Below are positions 1 through 7,252 of a stretch of 64,000 nt of DNA, piece after piece (the stretch's first letter is position 1; every line of letters begins with the position of its first letter). The stretch comes from JAWKWH01 sp040830725 (lineage in GTDB: Bacteria > Pseudomonadota > Alphaproteobacteria > Rhizobiales > Rhizobiaceae): NCBI GenBank assembly GCA_040830725.1, contig JBFOMG010000009.1, positions 124,001 to 188,000 of the forward strand, in the 5' to 3' direction. The notes under the pieces are model-generated. The model searched no databases. It had not been told where the DNA came from and saw only the letters and a list, made by a program, of their open reading frames with translations. The position numbers were made by a program, and so were the translations under genes.

Positions 1-1
1 G

Positions 2-544
2 CATTTCGTCGAGGTGATCAAAGCCATTCGTAAAGCTTCGCCTTCAACGACGATTGAAGTGCTCACGCCGGACTTCCTGCGCAAAGACGGAGCGCTCGAA
101 AAGGTGGTCGCTGCCAAACCGGATGTGTTCAACCACAATCTGGAAACGGTGCCCTCAAACTATCTGACTGTTCGCCCCGGCGCGCGTTATTTTCACTCCA
201 TCCGCCTTCTGCAACAGGTCAAGGAAATCGATCCGACCATGTTCACCAAGTCCGGCATCATGGTTGGGCTTGGAGAAGAGCGCAACGAAGTGCTGCAGTT
301 GATGGATGATTTGCGCACGGCAAACGTCGATTTCCTGACCATCGGCCAATATCTGCAGCCGACCCGTAAACATCACCCGGTGAAGAAATTTGTTACGCCG
401 GATGAGTTCAAATCCTATGAGACGGTCGCCTATTCAAAAGGGTTCCTGTTGGTTTCAGCCAGCCCGCTGACGCGATCTTCTCATCATGCGGGCGAGGACT
501 TTGCCAAGCTGCGGGCAGCGCGCGAGGCACAACACAAAGTTTGA
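2..544 (+). CDS. lipA: Lipoyl synthase, C-terminal part (partial at window start)
   Basis: Radical-SAM enzyme that inserts two sulfurs into protein-bound octanoyl groups to make lipoate for the 2-oxoacid dehydrogenases and the glycine cleavage system. The frame is open from base 2 and ends in TGA at 542-544, so about 180 C-terminal residues are present. The CxxxCxxC radical-SAM cluster motif must lie upstream, outside the window. Diagnostic stretches visible are HNLETVPSNYLTVRPGARY, SGIMVGLGEERNEV and YLQPTRKHHPV, and the conserved RSS-HAG tail appears as RSSHHAGEDF. In related genomes lipA is followed directly by ratA, whereas here a kinase gene lies between them. Identification is secure; only the 5' end is missing. 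Confidence 0.96.
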   Translation, partial: HFVEVIKAIRKASPSTTIEVLTPDFLRKDGALEKVVAAKPDVFNHNLETVPSNYLTVRPGARYFHSIRLLQQVKEIDPTMFTKSGIMVGLGEERNEVLQLMDDLRTANVDFLTIGQYLQPTRKHHPVKKFVTPDEFKSYETVAYSKGFLLVSASPLTRSSHHAGEDFAKLRAAREAQHKV

Positions 545-597
545 ATGATCGCTTGGCTTGATCTAAAGGTTGTGCTGAAAATGCGCCGGAGATCAAA

Positions 598-1167
598 TTG
601 CCAAACTATGTCAGCATCGAATTTGCGGCCTCGGTGTTGAGGGGCTGTGACCGGATACTGGTAGTCGGTTGTTCAGCGAATGGAAAATCCACCCTTTCAC
701 GAAATCTGTCCTGCAATTTCGGAATGCCCCACATTTCGATGGATCGTGAGGTTCTTTGGAAACCCGGCTGGGTACTGCGAAACAGGCAAGAGCAGCGCGA
801 AATTATCGCAAAACTCGTCCAACAGGATCGCTGGGTGATGGATGGAACAAATCCATCAAGTCTGGATATTCGATTACCCCGCGCTGATTTGGTCATCTGG
901 ACGAGAATGCCTCGTGCAACTGCGTATTACGGCCTTGCAAAACGATGTTTGAGATATCGAGGTGAAGTTCGCACTGACATGGCGGATGGATGTCCTGAGC
1001 AATTGCCAGACTTAGAGTTCCTTTCTTACATTTGGAATTTTGAGAAGAATCATGCTCCCAAATGCATTCGGGGTTTCGACGAATTTGGTCCGCTAACACC
1101 TGTAACCATCCTAAAAAGCCACCGCGAAGCACGCCGTTTCCTTGAACTTGGTGCTTCTGCCCGCTAA
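598..1167 (+). CDS. P-loop nucleotide kinase-like protein (FlaR/adenylate-kinase-like)
   Basis: A 189-residue cytoplasmic protein with a Walker A loop at residues 24-31 (GCSANGKS), preceded by a hydrophobic strand (RILVV). The following HISMDREVLWKPGW segment resembles small adenylate/topology-modulation kinase-like proteins, which carry an acidic residue and W-x-P-G-W at this place. The substrate cannot be deduced. The start is taken as TTG at 598, with GGAG about seven bases upstream (587-590). By eye its base composition is more AT-rich than its neighbours, and it separates lipA from ratA, which are usually adjacent in rhizobia, so acquisition by transfer is likely. The family-level call is reasonable; no specific function is claimed. 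Confidence 0.75.
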   Translation: MPNYVSIEFAASVLRGCDRILVVGCSANGKSTLSRNLSCNFGMPHISMDREVLWKPGWVLRNRQEQREIIAKLVQQDRWVMDGTNPSSLDIRLPRADLVIWTRMPRATAYYGLAKRCLRYRGEVRTDMADGCPEQLPDLEFLSYIWNFEKNHAPKCIRGFDEFGPLTPVTILKSHREARRFLELGASAR

Positions 1168-1176
1168 TTGGCGATC

Positions 1177-1629
1177 ATGCCAAAATTCTCGTCAACCCGC
1201 CGGGTCGCTCACACATCTGCTCAGATGTTTGCACTGGTCGCGGATGTGGAGGAGTATCCACATTTTCTGCCGATGTGCGAAGCGCTGGTTGTCCGCTCCA
1301 AGAAGGAACGCGACGGCAAGATACTGTTGGTTGCCGACATGACGGTCGGCTACAAGAAAATCCGCGAAACATTCACGAGCCAGGTGCTGTTGGATCGGGA
1401 AGCGTTGAAGATTGGCGTCAAATATATCGATGGGCCATTTCGCTATCTTGAAAACAATTGGGATTTTGATGACGCCGATGGCGGCTGTGACGTGAAGTTT
1501 TTCATCGATTATGAATTCAAAAGCCGCATTCTAGGTGCGCTGATGGGGGCGATGTTCGATCGCGCCTTTCACATGTTCTCCGAAGCGTTTGAGAAGCGGG
1601 CCGACCAGATTTACGGCAAGGCCGGCTAG
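1177..1629 (+). CDS. RatA/Coq10-family START-like (SRPBCC) protein
   Basis: A 150-residue single-domain SRPBCC (START-like) protein. The N-terminal pattern MPKFSSTRRVAHTSAQMF, followed by VADVEEYPHFLPMCEAL, is typical of the RatA/Coq10 group. Coq10 relatives bind ubiquinone and support respiration. The RatA toxin label comes from E. coli, and no ratB partner is visible here, so a quinone- or lipid-binding role is the safer inference. The start is set at ATG 1177 because the family begins MPKF. An in-frame TTG at 1168, adjoining the kinase stop, would add only three residues. It lies in the lipA cluster and converges on cinA, whose stop is five bases away. Confidence 0.88.
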   Translation: MPKFSSTRRVAHTSAQMFALVADVEEYPHFLPMCEALVVRSKKERDGKILLVADMTVGYKKIRETFTSQVLLDREALKIGVKYIDGPFRYLENNWDFDDADGGCDVKFFIDYEFKSRILGALMGAMFDRAFHMFSEAFEKRADQIYGKAG

Positions 1630-1633
1630 GCGT

Positions 1634-2158
1634 TCAACCGGAAGAAAGTGTGCCGGCGATCTGTTCCAGCTTCACCAGCGCTACCCAGGTCGTCTCAAGC
1701 CGGATCGTTTCCCGGTCCGTTTCAGGGTCGTGATTGAGTTCGACCAAGTCGATAATTGCGCCGTCTTTGCCCGCAAAGCCGAGGTAGACCAGTCCGACCG
1801 GCTTTTCAGGCGTTCCCCCTCCTGGTCCGGCGATGCCGGTAACCGAAACCGCGATATCGGCACCGGAGTGCCGTGCAGCGCCGATTGCCATTTCCGCTGC
1901 GGTCTGCTGCGAGACGGCACCGTGTTCCAACAGCGTTTCGACGCTAACTCCGAGCAATTCGACCTTGGCCTGGTTGGAATAGGTGACGAAGCCGCGCTCG
2001 AACACATCCGACGATCCTGCAATGTCCGTCAGTGCCGCCGCGATCATTCCGCCGGTACAGGATTCGGCGGTCGCGATCATTTTTCCGGCCGTTGCATAGG
2101 CTTGGATGACATCGCTGGCTGCGGAATTGATCGCGCGTTTCGATCGTTTTGTCATCAC
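1634..2158 (-). CDS. CinA-family C-terminal protein (nicotinamide-nucleotide amidase, PncC type)
   Basis: A 174-residue stand-alone CinA C-terminal domain. Characterised relatives (PncC) deamidate nicotinamide mononucleotide to nicotinate mononucleotide in pyridine nucleotide salvage. The active-site serine motif AESCTGGMIAAALTD and the glycine-rich GIAGPGGGTPEKPVGLVY loop are present. The N-terminal domain of full-length CinA is absent, which is normal for this subgroup. The start is GTG at 2158, overlapping the ispDF stop as GTGA, or ATG at 2155; both imply translational coupling to ispDF. The placement directly after ispDF is conserved in rhizobia. Confidence 0.9.
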   Translation of the reverse strand: MMTKRSKRAINSAASDVIQAYATAGKMIATAESCTGGMIAAALTDIAGSSDVFERGFVTYSNQAKVELLGVSVETLLEHGAVSQQTAAEMAIGAARHSGADIAVSVTGIAGPGGGTPEKPVGLVYLGFAGKDGAIIDLVELNHDPETDRETIRLETTWVALVKLEQIAGTLSSG

Positions 2159-3357
2159 TTGACCATACCATAGAAGACGGTGGCAGTTGCGATTGCGGCT
2201 ATCCCTTCTTTTCTGCCGACAAATCCAAGGCGCTCATTCGTGGTTGCCTTAACGGATATCCGCTCCGGTCCAATATCGATGATCTTTTCAATCGCTTCGA
2301 TCATGGCAGTTCGATGCGGCCCAATTTTTGGAGCTTCAGCGATGATGGTGATGTCGACATTGGAAATGCGCCCACCCTTGTCAACAACGGTCTGCGCCGC
2401 GTGGCTCAGAAATATATCAGAATTGGCGCCCTTCCATTGGGGATCGGAAGGCGGGAAATGGGTACCAATATCGCCCGCCGAACATGTGGCCAATAGTGCG
2501 TCGGTCAGGGCATGCAGGCCTACATCTGCATCGGAGTGACCGGTAAGGCTTCGCTCGAACGGTATCGCAACACCACAAAGAGTTACGTGGTCGCCGGGAC
2601 CAAAAGAATGCACATCATAACCGGTACCGGTCCGCACGTCGGGAATGCCCGAAAAACCGCCCAAGTTTCGGTTTGCCATGTCGATATCCCTTGCCCAGGT
2701 CAATTTGACGTTTTCCGGTGACCCTTCGACGATGCGCACTGGGATGCCGGCCCATTCTGCGAGCGCAGCATCGTCGGTGAAACCGTGTGGATCGGCGTCA
2801 GCGGCTTTGGCATGAGCATCCAGGATCGTGCGGTAGGGAAAAGCCTGTGGTGTCTGGGCGCCATAGAGCCCTTCTCGCGGTTCGGTTCCGATCACAAGCC
2901 CGGTATCATCCGCTCGCTTGAGTGTGTCGGAGACTGCCATCGCGGGCAAGGCGCCCACGGTGCCATCCATCGCCTCCACAAGGCGCGCAATCGCCGTCTG
3001 GTCCACGAACGGCCGCACACCGTCATGGATCAGCACGAAATCCGGTTCGTGGGACCTGAGCGCTTCCAGGGCGCAATACACCGAGGCTTGCCGTGAAGAA
3101 CTTCCCTCCACGGCGATTACCTGTTCAGACAATGAACCAAGTGCCCGTTCGAATATCTCGCGATCGTCCCTGTGAATGGCTATTGCAATCGGGCCGATTG
3201 TTTCGTCGGAAGCAAAGGCTGCTACGGTTCGCGCCAAGACTGCCTGGCCGCCAATTTCGCGGTATTGCTTTGGACCCTCGTGGGATTGGCCGGCCCGCTC
3301 GCCACGTCCGGCGGCAACGATGGCAACGGCAATTTTGGGCAACTGGCGGATCGACAT
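2155..3357 (-). CDS. ispDF: Bifunctional IspD/IspF isoprenoid enzyme
   Basis: A 400-residue fusion catalysing two steps of the MEP isoprenoid pathway. The N-terminal IspD part (about residues 1-230) makes CDP-methylerythritol and carries the CTP-binding start AIVAAGRGERAG and the VLIHDGVRPFV segment. The C-terminal IspF part (about 240-400) makes methylerythritol cyclodiphosphate and has the metal-binding GTGYDVHSF motif and the GHSDADVGLHALTDALL motif. The fusion is common in alphaproteobacteria. ATG at 3357 is a clear start. It is transcribed divergently from dusB across a gap of about 125 bases and overlaps cinA by four bases. Confidence 0.97.
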   Translation of the reverse strand: MSIRQLPKIAVAIVAAGRGERAGQSHEGPKQYREIGGQAVLARTVAAFASDETIGPIAIAIHRDDREIFERALGSLSEQVIAVEGSSSRQASVYCALEALRSHEPDFVLIHDGVRPFVDQTAIARLVEAMDGTVGALPAMAVSDTLKRADDTGLVIGTEPREGLYGAQTPQAFPYRTILDAHAKAADADPHGFTDDAALAEWAGIPVRIVEGSPENVKLTWARDIDMANRNLGGFSGIPDVRTGTGYDVHSFGPGDHVTLCGVAIPFERSLTGHSDADVGLHALTDALLATCSAGDIGTHFPPSDPQWKGANSDIFLSHAAQTVVDKGGRISNVDITIIAEAPKIGPHRTAMIEAIEKIIDIGPERISVKATTNERLGFVGRKEGIAAIATATVFYGMVK

Positions 3358-3482
3358 CGGAGATTGCTTATTACGAGAGCTGTGTACGAGTAAATCCGCT
3401 TATGCCGGGTTGTGTGCAAATGAAAGCTTGTTTGCTGATTTTGGCGGACCTGAGCAAATTTTGATTGCCCCAAATAGATGCA

Positions 3483-4553
3483 ATGACTAAAAACCGTGCA
3501 CAAACTGAAGGTGCATTGATTTTGGGCATTCAAGAAACTGTCAATCTGGCTGAACCGATGCAAATCGGATCGGTCACGATCCCGAACCGGGTTTTTCTTG
3601 CGCCGATGTCCGGTGTGACCGATCTGCCAATGCGGGAGTTGGCGCTGCGACACGGAGCGGGCCTTGTCGTCGCCGAGATGGTTCCCGGCGCGGAACTGGC
3701 CAAAGGCAAGCCCGAATCCCGCCGCCGTATTCGAAGAGCGCAAAATGCCGTTCATATGGTGCAGTTGGCCGGACGTGAGCCAGGGCTGCTGGCGGAGGGT
3801 GCCCGCGTTGCCGCAGGCGAGGGCGCCGATATCATCGACATCAATATGGGTTGCCCGGCCAAAAAGGTAACCGGCGGTTATTGCGGATCAGCGTTGATGC
3901 GTGATCCGGATTTGGCTTCCCGTCTGATTAACGCCGTGATCGAGGCGGTCGATGTGCCGGTCACGGTCAAAATGCGCCTGGGTTGGGACGAAAACAATCT
4001 CAATGCACCGGAAATCGCTTCGCGTGCTCAATCGCTGGGCGCCAGAATGATTACGGTTCACGGGCGGACGAGAAGCCAGTTCTACAAGGGTTCCGCCAAT
4101 TGGGCTGCAATTGCCGATATCAAATCCGCAATTGATGTGCCGTTGGTCGTCAACGGCGACATTTCGTGCCTCAACTCGGCAAAATCAGCGCTGAGCGCCT
4201 CTGGTGCCGACGCTGTCATGGTAGGCCGCGCCCACTATGGAGCGCCGTGGGCAGCTGGCACAATTGCCCTGGAAGCGAATGACGGCAACCACGGCGAGAT
4301 GCCGTCCGAGTCAGAGCTCGCCGGCTATGTTGCTGCTCACTATAAGGCGATGCTTTCGCTATATGGCTGCGAACGCGGTGTGCGCCACGCGCGCAAGCAT
4401 CTGGGCTGGTATATGGACCGGCACCTGGGAGTTATCGAACCGGAAACAAGAAGCCGGATGATGACGGCGACTGATCACAATCTTGTTCTGTCGCTGATCC
4501 GAAAGACCTTTTCTGTTATTCCCGGGTACAAGCCTTTCAGGAGAGCCGCTTGA
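3483..4553 (+). CDS. dusB: tRNA-dihydrouridine synthase B (NifR3)
   Basis: An FMN-dependent enzyme that reduces specific uridines in tRNA to dihydrouridine. The TIM-barrel N-terminus shows VFLAPMSGVTDLPMRELA. The catalytic cysteine lies in NMGCPAKKVTGGYCGSAL, and VTVKMRLGW, ITVHGRTRSQFYKG and VVNGDI are family motifs. The start is uncertain: ATG 3483 is chosen (356 residues), TTG 3465 would extend it and ATG 3558 would shorten it; none has a strong Shine-Dalgarno. It heads the classical nifR3-ntrB-ntrC operon of rhizobia, and its stop overlaps the TTG start of ntrB. Co-transcription with the nitrogen regulators is expected. Confidence 0.93.
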   Translation: MTKNRAQTEGALILGIQETVNLAEPMQIGSVTIPNRVFLAPMSGVTDLPMRELALRHGAGLVVAEMVPGAELAKGKPESRRRIRRAQNAVHMVQLAGREPGLLAEGARVAAGEGADIIDINMGCPAKKVTGGYCGSALMRDPDLASRLINAVIEAVDVPVTVKMRLGWDENNLNAPEIASRAQSLGARMITVHGRTRSQFYKGSANWAAIADIKSAIDVPLVVNGDISCLNSAKSALSASGADAVMVGRAHYGAPWAAGTIALEANDGNHGEMPSESELAGYVAAHYKAMLSLYGCERGVRHARKHLGWYMDRHLGVIEPETRSRMMTATDHNLVLSLIRKTFSVIPGYKPFRRAA

Positions 4554-5686
4554 AACCGGAAGCTGACTTGGCGGTGGATCTGGCCGACGTGGTGCTCAAC
4601 ACCATCCAGCATCCCGTCATCATGATCGGTGTGGATGACCACATCACCTACGCAAACAATCAAGCCGAAAGTTTCTTCGGCGCCAGCGCTGCATCATTGC
4701 AGAAAAAAACGCTTGCTGAATATGTCGTATCGTCGAGCCCGCTGTTTTCCCTTGTTCAGCAGGTCAGGGAACAACAAAGCCCGGTGAACGAGTACAGGGT
4801 GGATGTCGCTTCGCCTCGTTTTGGCGGTATACGCACGGTCGATATTTTCGCCGGTCCGGTACACGAATTGACCGGGGCGATTGTCGTCATGCTCCAGGAA
4901 CGGACCATGGCCGACAAGATCGACCGCCAGATGACCCACCGGGGCGCTGCCCGGTCGGTGACAGGTTTGGCAGCGATGCTGGCGCACGAGATCAAAAATC
5001 CTCTCTCCGGAATTCGTGGCGCGGCGCAACTGCTGGAAAGTTCGGCCGCAGATCAGGACAAGGAACTGACGCATCTGATTACCGATGAAACCGATCGCAT
5101 TGTTGCTCTCGTGGACCGCATGGAGATGTTTTCCGATGAAAGCCCGGTCAAGCGCGAACCGGTCAATATTCATGTGGTCTTCTCTCGCGTGAAATCGATT
5201 GCTCAAGCCGGGTTTGCTTCGGATATCGCGATTGTCGAGCAATATGACCCATCGCTGCCGGCGGTTTTCGCAAATCACGATCAATTGGTGCAGGTGTTTT
5301 TGAACCTGCTGAAAAACGCCGCCGAGGCGGTAGACGGCCGTCCAAATGCCCAGATTACACTGTCGACGGCTTTTCGACCGGGAATCCGTTTTTCAGTGCC
5401 GGGTTCGAAGGAGCGGGTGTCACTTCCTTTACAGTTCAGCATTTCCGACAACGGACCGGGCGTTCCTGAAGACGTATTGCCAATCCTGTTCGACCCGTTC
5501 ATCACAACAAAGCAGAATGGCTCTGGTCTTGGTCTCGCATTGGTGGCCAAAATTGTTGGCGAACACGGTGGGGTCATAGAGTGCGATTCATCTCCTGAAG
5601 GCACCACGTTTCGCGTTCTTCTTCCCGATTGGAAGCCATCGGCGTCCATGGGAGCAAAATCTGACCTGCAGGATGAACCGGCATGA
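4550..5686 (+). CDS. ntrB: Nitrogen regulation sensor histidine kinase NtrB
   Basis: Cytoplasmic kinase/phosphatase that sets the phosphorylation of NtrC under PII control. The 378-residue protein has an N-terminal PAS-like sensor (about 15-120), a dimerisation/H-box with His146 in MLAHEIKNPLSGIRGAAQL, the N box NLLKNAAEAV, and ATP-lid motifs DNGPGVPEDV and GSGLGLALVAKIV. There are no membrane segments, as expected. The start is TTG at 4550, overlapping the dusB stop as TTGA, with AGGAG about seven bases upstream. Its 3' end overlaps ntrC as ATGA, so the sensor and regulator are translationally coupled. Confidence 0.97.
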   Translation: MKPEADLAVDLADVVLNTIQHPVIMIGVDDHITYANNQAESFFGASAASLQKKTLAEYVVSSSPLFSLVQQVREQQSPVNEYRVDVASPRFGGIRTVDIFAGPVHELTGAIVVMLQERTMADKIDRQMTHRGAARSVTGLAAMLAHEIKNPLSGIRGAAQLLESSAADQDKELTHLITDETDRIVALVDRMEMFSDESPVKREPVNIHVVFSRVKSIAQAGFASDIAIVEQYDPSLPAVFANHDQLVQVFLNLLKNAAEAVDGRPNAQITLSTAFRPGIRFSVPGSKERVSLPLQFSISDNGPGVPEDVLPILFDPFITTKQNGSGLGLALVAKIVGEHGGVIECDSSPEGTTFRVLLPDWKPSASMGAKSDLQDEPA

Positions 5687-7140
5687 AAGGCGGAACCATT
5701 CTCGTGGCCGACGACGACGCGGCCATCAGGACCATCCTAAGCCAGGCTTTGTTTCGGGCCGGTTTTAATGTGCGCGTGACATCAAATGCCTCCACTCTTT
5801 GGCGATGGGTGGCAGATGGCGAAGGTGACATCGTTATTTCCGACGTGGTTATGCCGGATGAAAACATCTTTGACCTGCTGCCGCAAATAACCAAATCCAG
5901 GCCAGACCTGCCGGTGATCATCATGAGCGCCCAAAATACGTTCATGACCGCGATAAAGGCATCCGAAAACGGCGCGTACGAATATCTGCCCAAACCGTTT
6001 GATCTCAACGAGCTCCTGTCAATTGTCAAACGGGCGATGACGGAACCGAAGGCCGAACCAGCCAAAGCAGCCGAACCCATTTTGCAGGAGGCAATGCCGC
6101 TGGTCGGGCGGTCTCCGGCAATGCAGGACATTTACCGTGTCCTGGCCAGGCTGATGCAGACAGACCTGACTGCCATGATCACCGGTGAATCGGGAACCGG
6201 CAAGGAACTCGTGGCACGTGCCCTGCACGAATATGGAAGGCGCAAGAGCGGACCGTTTGTTGCGATCAACATGGCAGCGATCCCGCGCGATCTGATCGAA
6301 TCGGAGCTTTTTGGGCACGAAAAGGGGGCATTTACGGGCGCACAGCACCGATCGGCCGGGCGGTTTCAGCAGGCTGAGGGCGGTACTTTGTTTCTCGACG
6401 AAATTGGCGACATGCCCACAGATGCGCAGACACGATTGCTGCGCGTACTTCAACAGGGAGAGTATACCACTGTCGGCGGGCGAACACCGCAAAAGACAGA
6501 TGTCCGCATCATCGCCGCCTCCAACAAGGATCTGCGGCAACTGATTGATCAGGGCATTTTCCGCGAGGATCTTTATTACCGGCTCAATGTTGTGCCGATC
6601 CGCTTGCCGGCGTTGAGGGAGCGTGCCGACGATCTGCCGGATCTTGTTCGGCATTTCTTCCGTCAGATCGAGCAGGAAGGCCTTGCAGCAAAACGGATTG
6701 AAGCGTCCGGTCTTGAGCTGATGAAGCGATATCCGTGGCCGGGCAATGTGCGCGAACTGGAAAATCTGGTCCGCAGACTGAGCGCACTTTATCCCGAAGA
6801 GGAGATTTCTGCCGAGACCATCAAAAACGAGCTTGAACCGGCCGAAATCGCCGCTCCGAACGTGGCAGACATCAACAATGACCCGGAAGACCTGGAAGCT
6901 GCAGTTGAGCACCATCTGCAACACTATTTTGAAAAGTTTGGAGATGAACTGCCACCGCCTGGGCTGCATCAGAGGGTGTTGCGAAAGGTGGAGATACCGA
7001 TGGTGTTGGCAGCATTGAGTGCAACTGGTGGAAATCAGATCAAAGCCGCAGACCTGCTCGGATTAAACCGTAACACGTTGCGCAAGAAAATTCGCGACTA
7101 TGAAATTGGTTTCCCTGGAAAGCTCCGTTCCGGTCAATAG
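5683..7140 (+). CDS. ntrC: Nitrogen regulation response regulator NtrC (sigma-54 activator)
   Basis: A 485-residue activator of sigma-54 promoters for nitrogen assimilation genes. The receiver domain (about 1-120) has the acidic pocket VADDDA and phospho-acceptor Asp54 in VISDVVMPDE. The AAA+ domain (about 145-385) has Walker A GESGTGKE, the sigma-54-contacting loop GAFTGA and Walker B GGTLFLDEIGD. A Fis-type helix-turn-helix lies at the C-terminus (NQIKAADLLGLNRNTLRKKI). The intact GAFTGA contrasts with NtrX downstream. It is the last gene of the dusB-ntrB-ntrC unit; a hairpin followed by a T-rich stretch comes immediately after. Confidence 0.97.
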   Translation: MKGGTILVADDDAAIRTILSQALFRAGFNVRVTSNASTLWRWVADGEGDIVISDVVMPDENIFDLLPQITKSRPDLPVIIMSAQNTFMTAIKASENGAYEYLPKPFDLNELLSIVKRAMTEPKAEPAKAAEPILQEAMPLVGRSPAMQDIYRVLARLMQTDLTAMITGESGTGKELVARALHEYGRRKSGPFVAINMAAIPRDLIESELFGHEKGAFTGAQHRSAGRFQQAEGGTLFLDEIGDMPTDAQTRLLRVLQQGEYTTVGGRTPQKTDVRIIAASNKDLRQLIDQGIFREDLYYRLNVVPIRLPALRERADDLPDLVRHFFRQIEQEGLAAKRIEASGLELMKRYPWPGNVRELENLVRRLSALYPEEEISAETIKNELEPAEIAAPNVADINNDPEDLEAAVEHHLQHYFEKFGDELPPPGLHQRVLRKVEIPMVLAALSATGGNQIKAADLLGLNRNTLRKKIRDYEIGFPGKLRSGQ

Positions 7141-7145
7141 GTTGC

Positions 7146-7177
7146 GCCGGATTTTTCCGGCTGTGTACTTTTTTCAA
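7146..7177 (+). terminator. Probable intrinsic terminator after ntrC
   Basis: A perfect 6-bp stem GCCGGA (7146-7151) and TCCGGC (7156-7161) closes a TTTT loop, and a run of six T follows at about 7169-7174 after a short gap. It begins six bases after the ntrC stop and precedes ntrY, so it probably ends or attenuates dusB-ntrBC transcription. The stem is short and the T tract is offset, so efficiency may be partial. Confidence 0.5.
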
Positions 7178-7186
7178 TCACATTCT

Positions 7187-7230
7187 ATTTTGTTGCAAAA
7201 TCGCCACATTGCGTTGCATACTTGCAACAA
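7187..7230. promoter_or_regulatory. Inverted repeats upstream of ntrY, candidate operator
   Basis: The 110-base gap before ntrY contains TTGTTGCAA (7190-7198) and its exact inverse TTGCAACAA (7222-7230), 23 bases apart. A third GTTGCA half-site lies between them (7213-7218). The left copy sits in a second small palindrome ATTTTG-TTG-CAAAAT (7187-7201). The ntrY start codon follows at 7253. Repeated half-sites on nearby helix faces suggest a dimeric regulator or a looped operator. The protein that binds is unknown. No clear -35/-10 pair is assigned. Confidence 0.4.
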
Positions 7231-7252
7231 ATTTTGAATCTACTGGGCGGAC

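Noticed and set aside
1177..1629. RatA as a toxin of a RatA/RatB toxin-antitoxin system
   Set aside because: No ratB-like gene is adjacent; the conserved place next to lipA and the Coq10 similarity suggest a housekeeping role.
6019..6969. Long minus-strand open frame opposite ntrC
   Set aside because: It lies wholly antisense to a clear NtrC gene and shows no motif or ribosome site; a codon-bias shadow.
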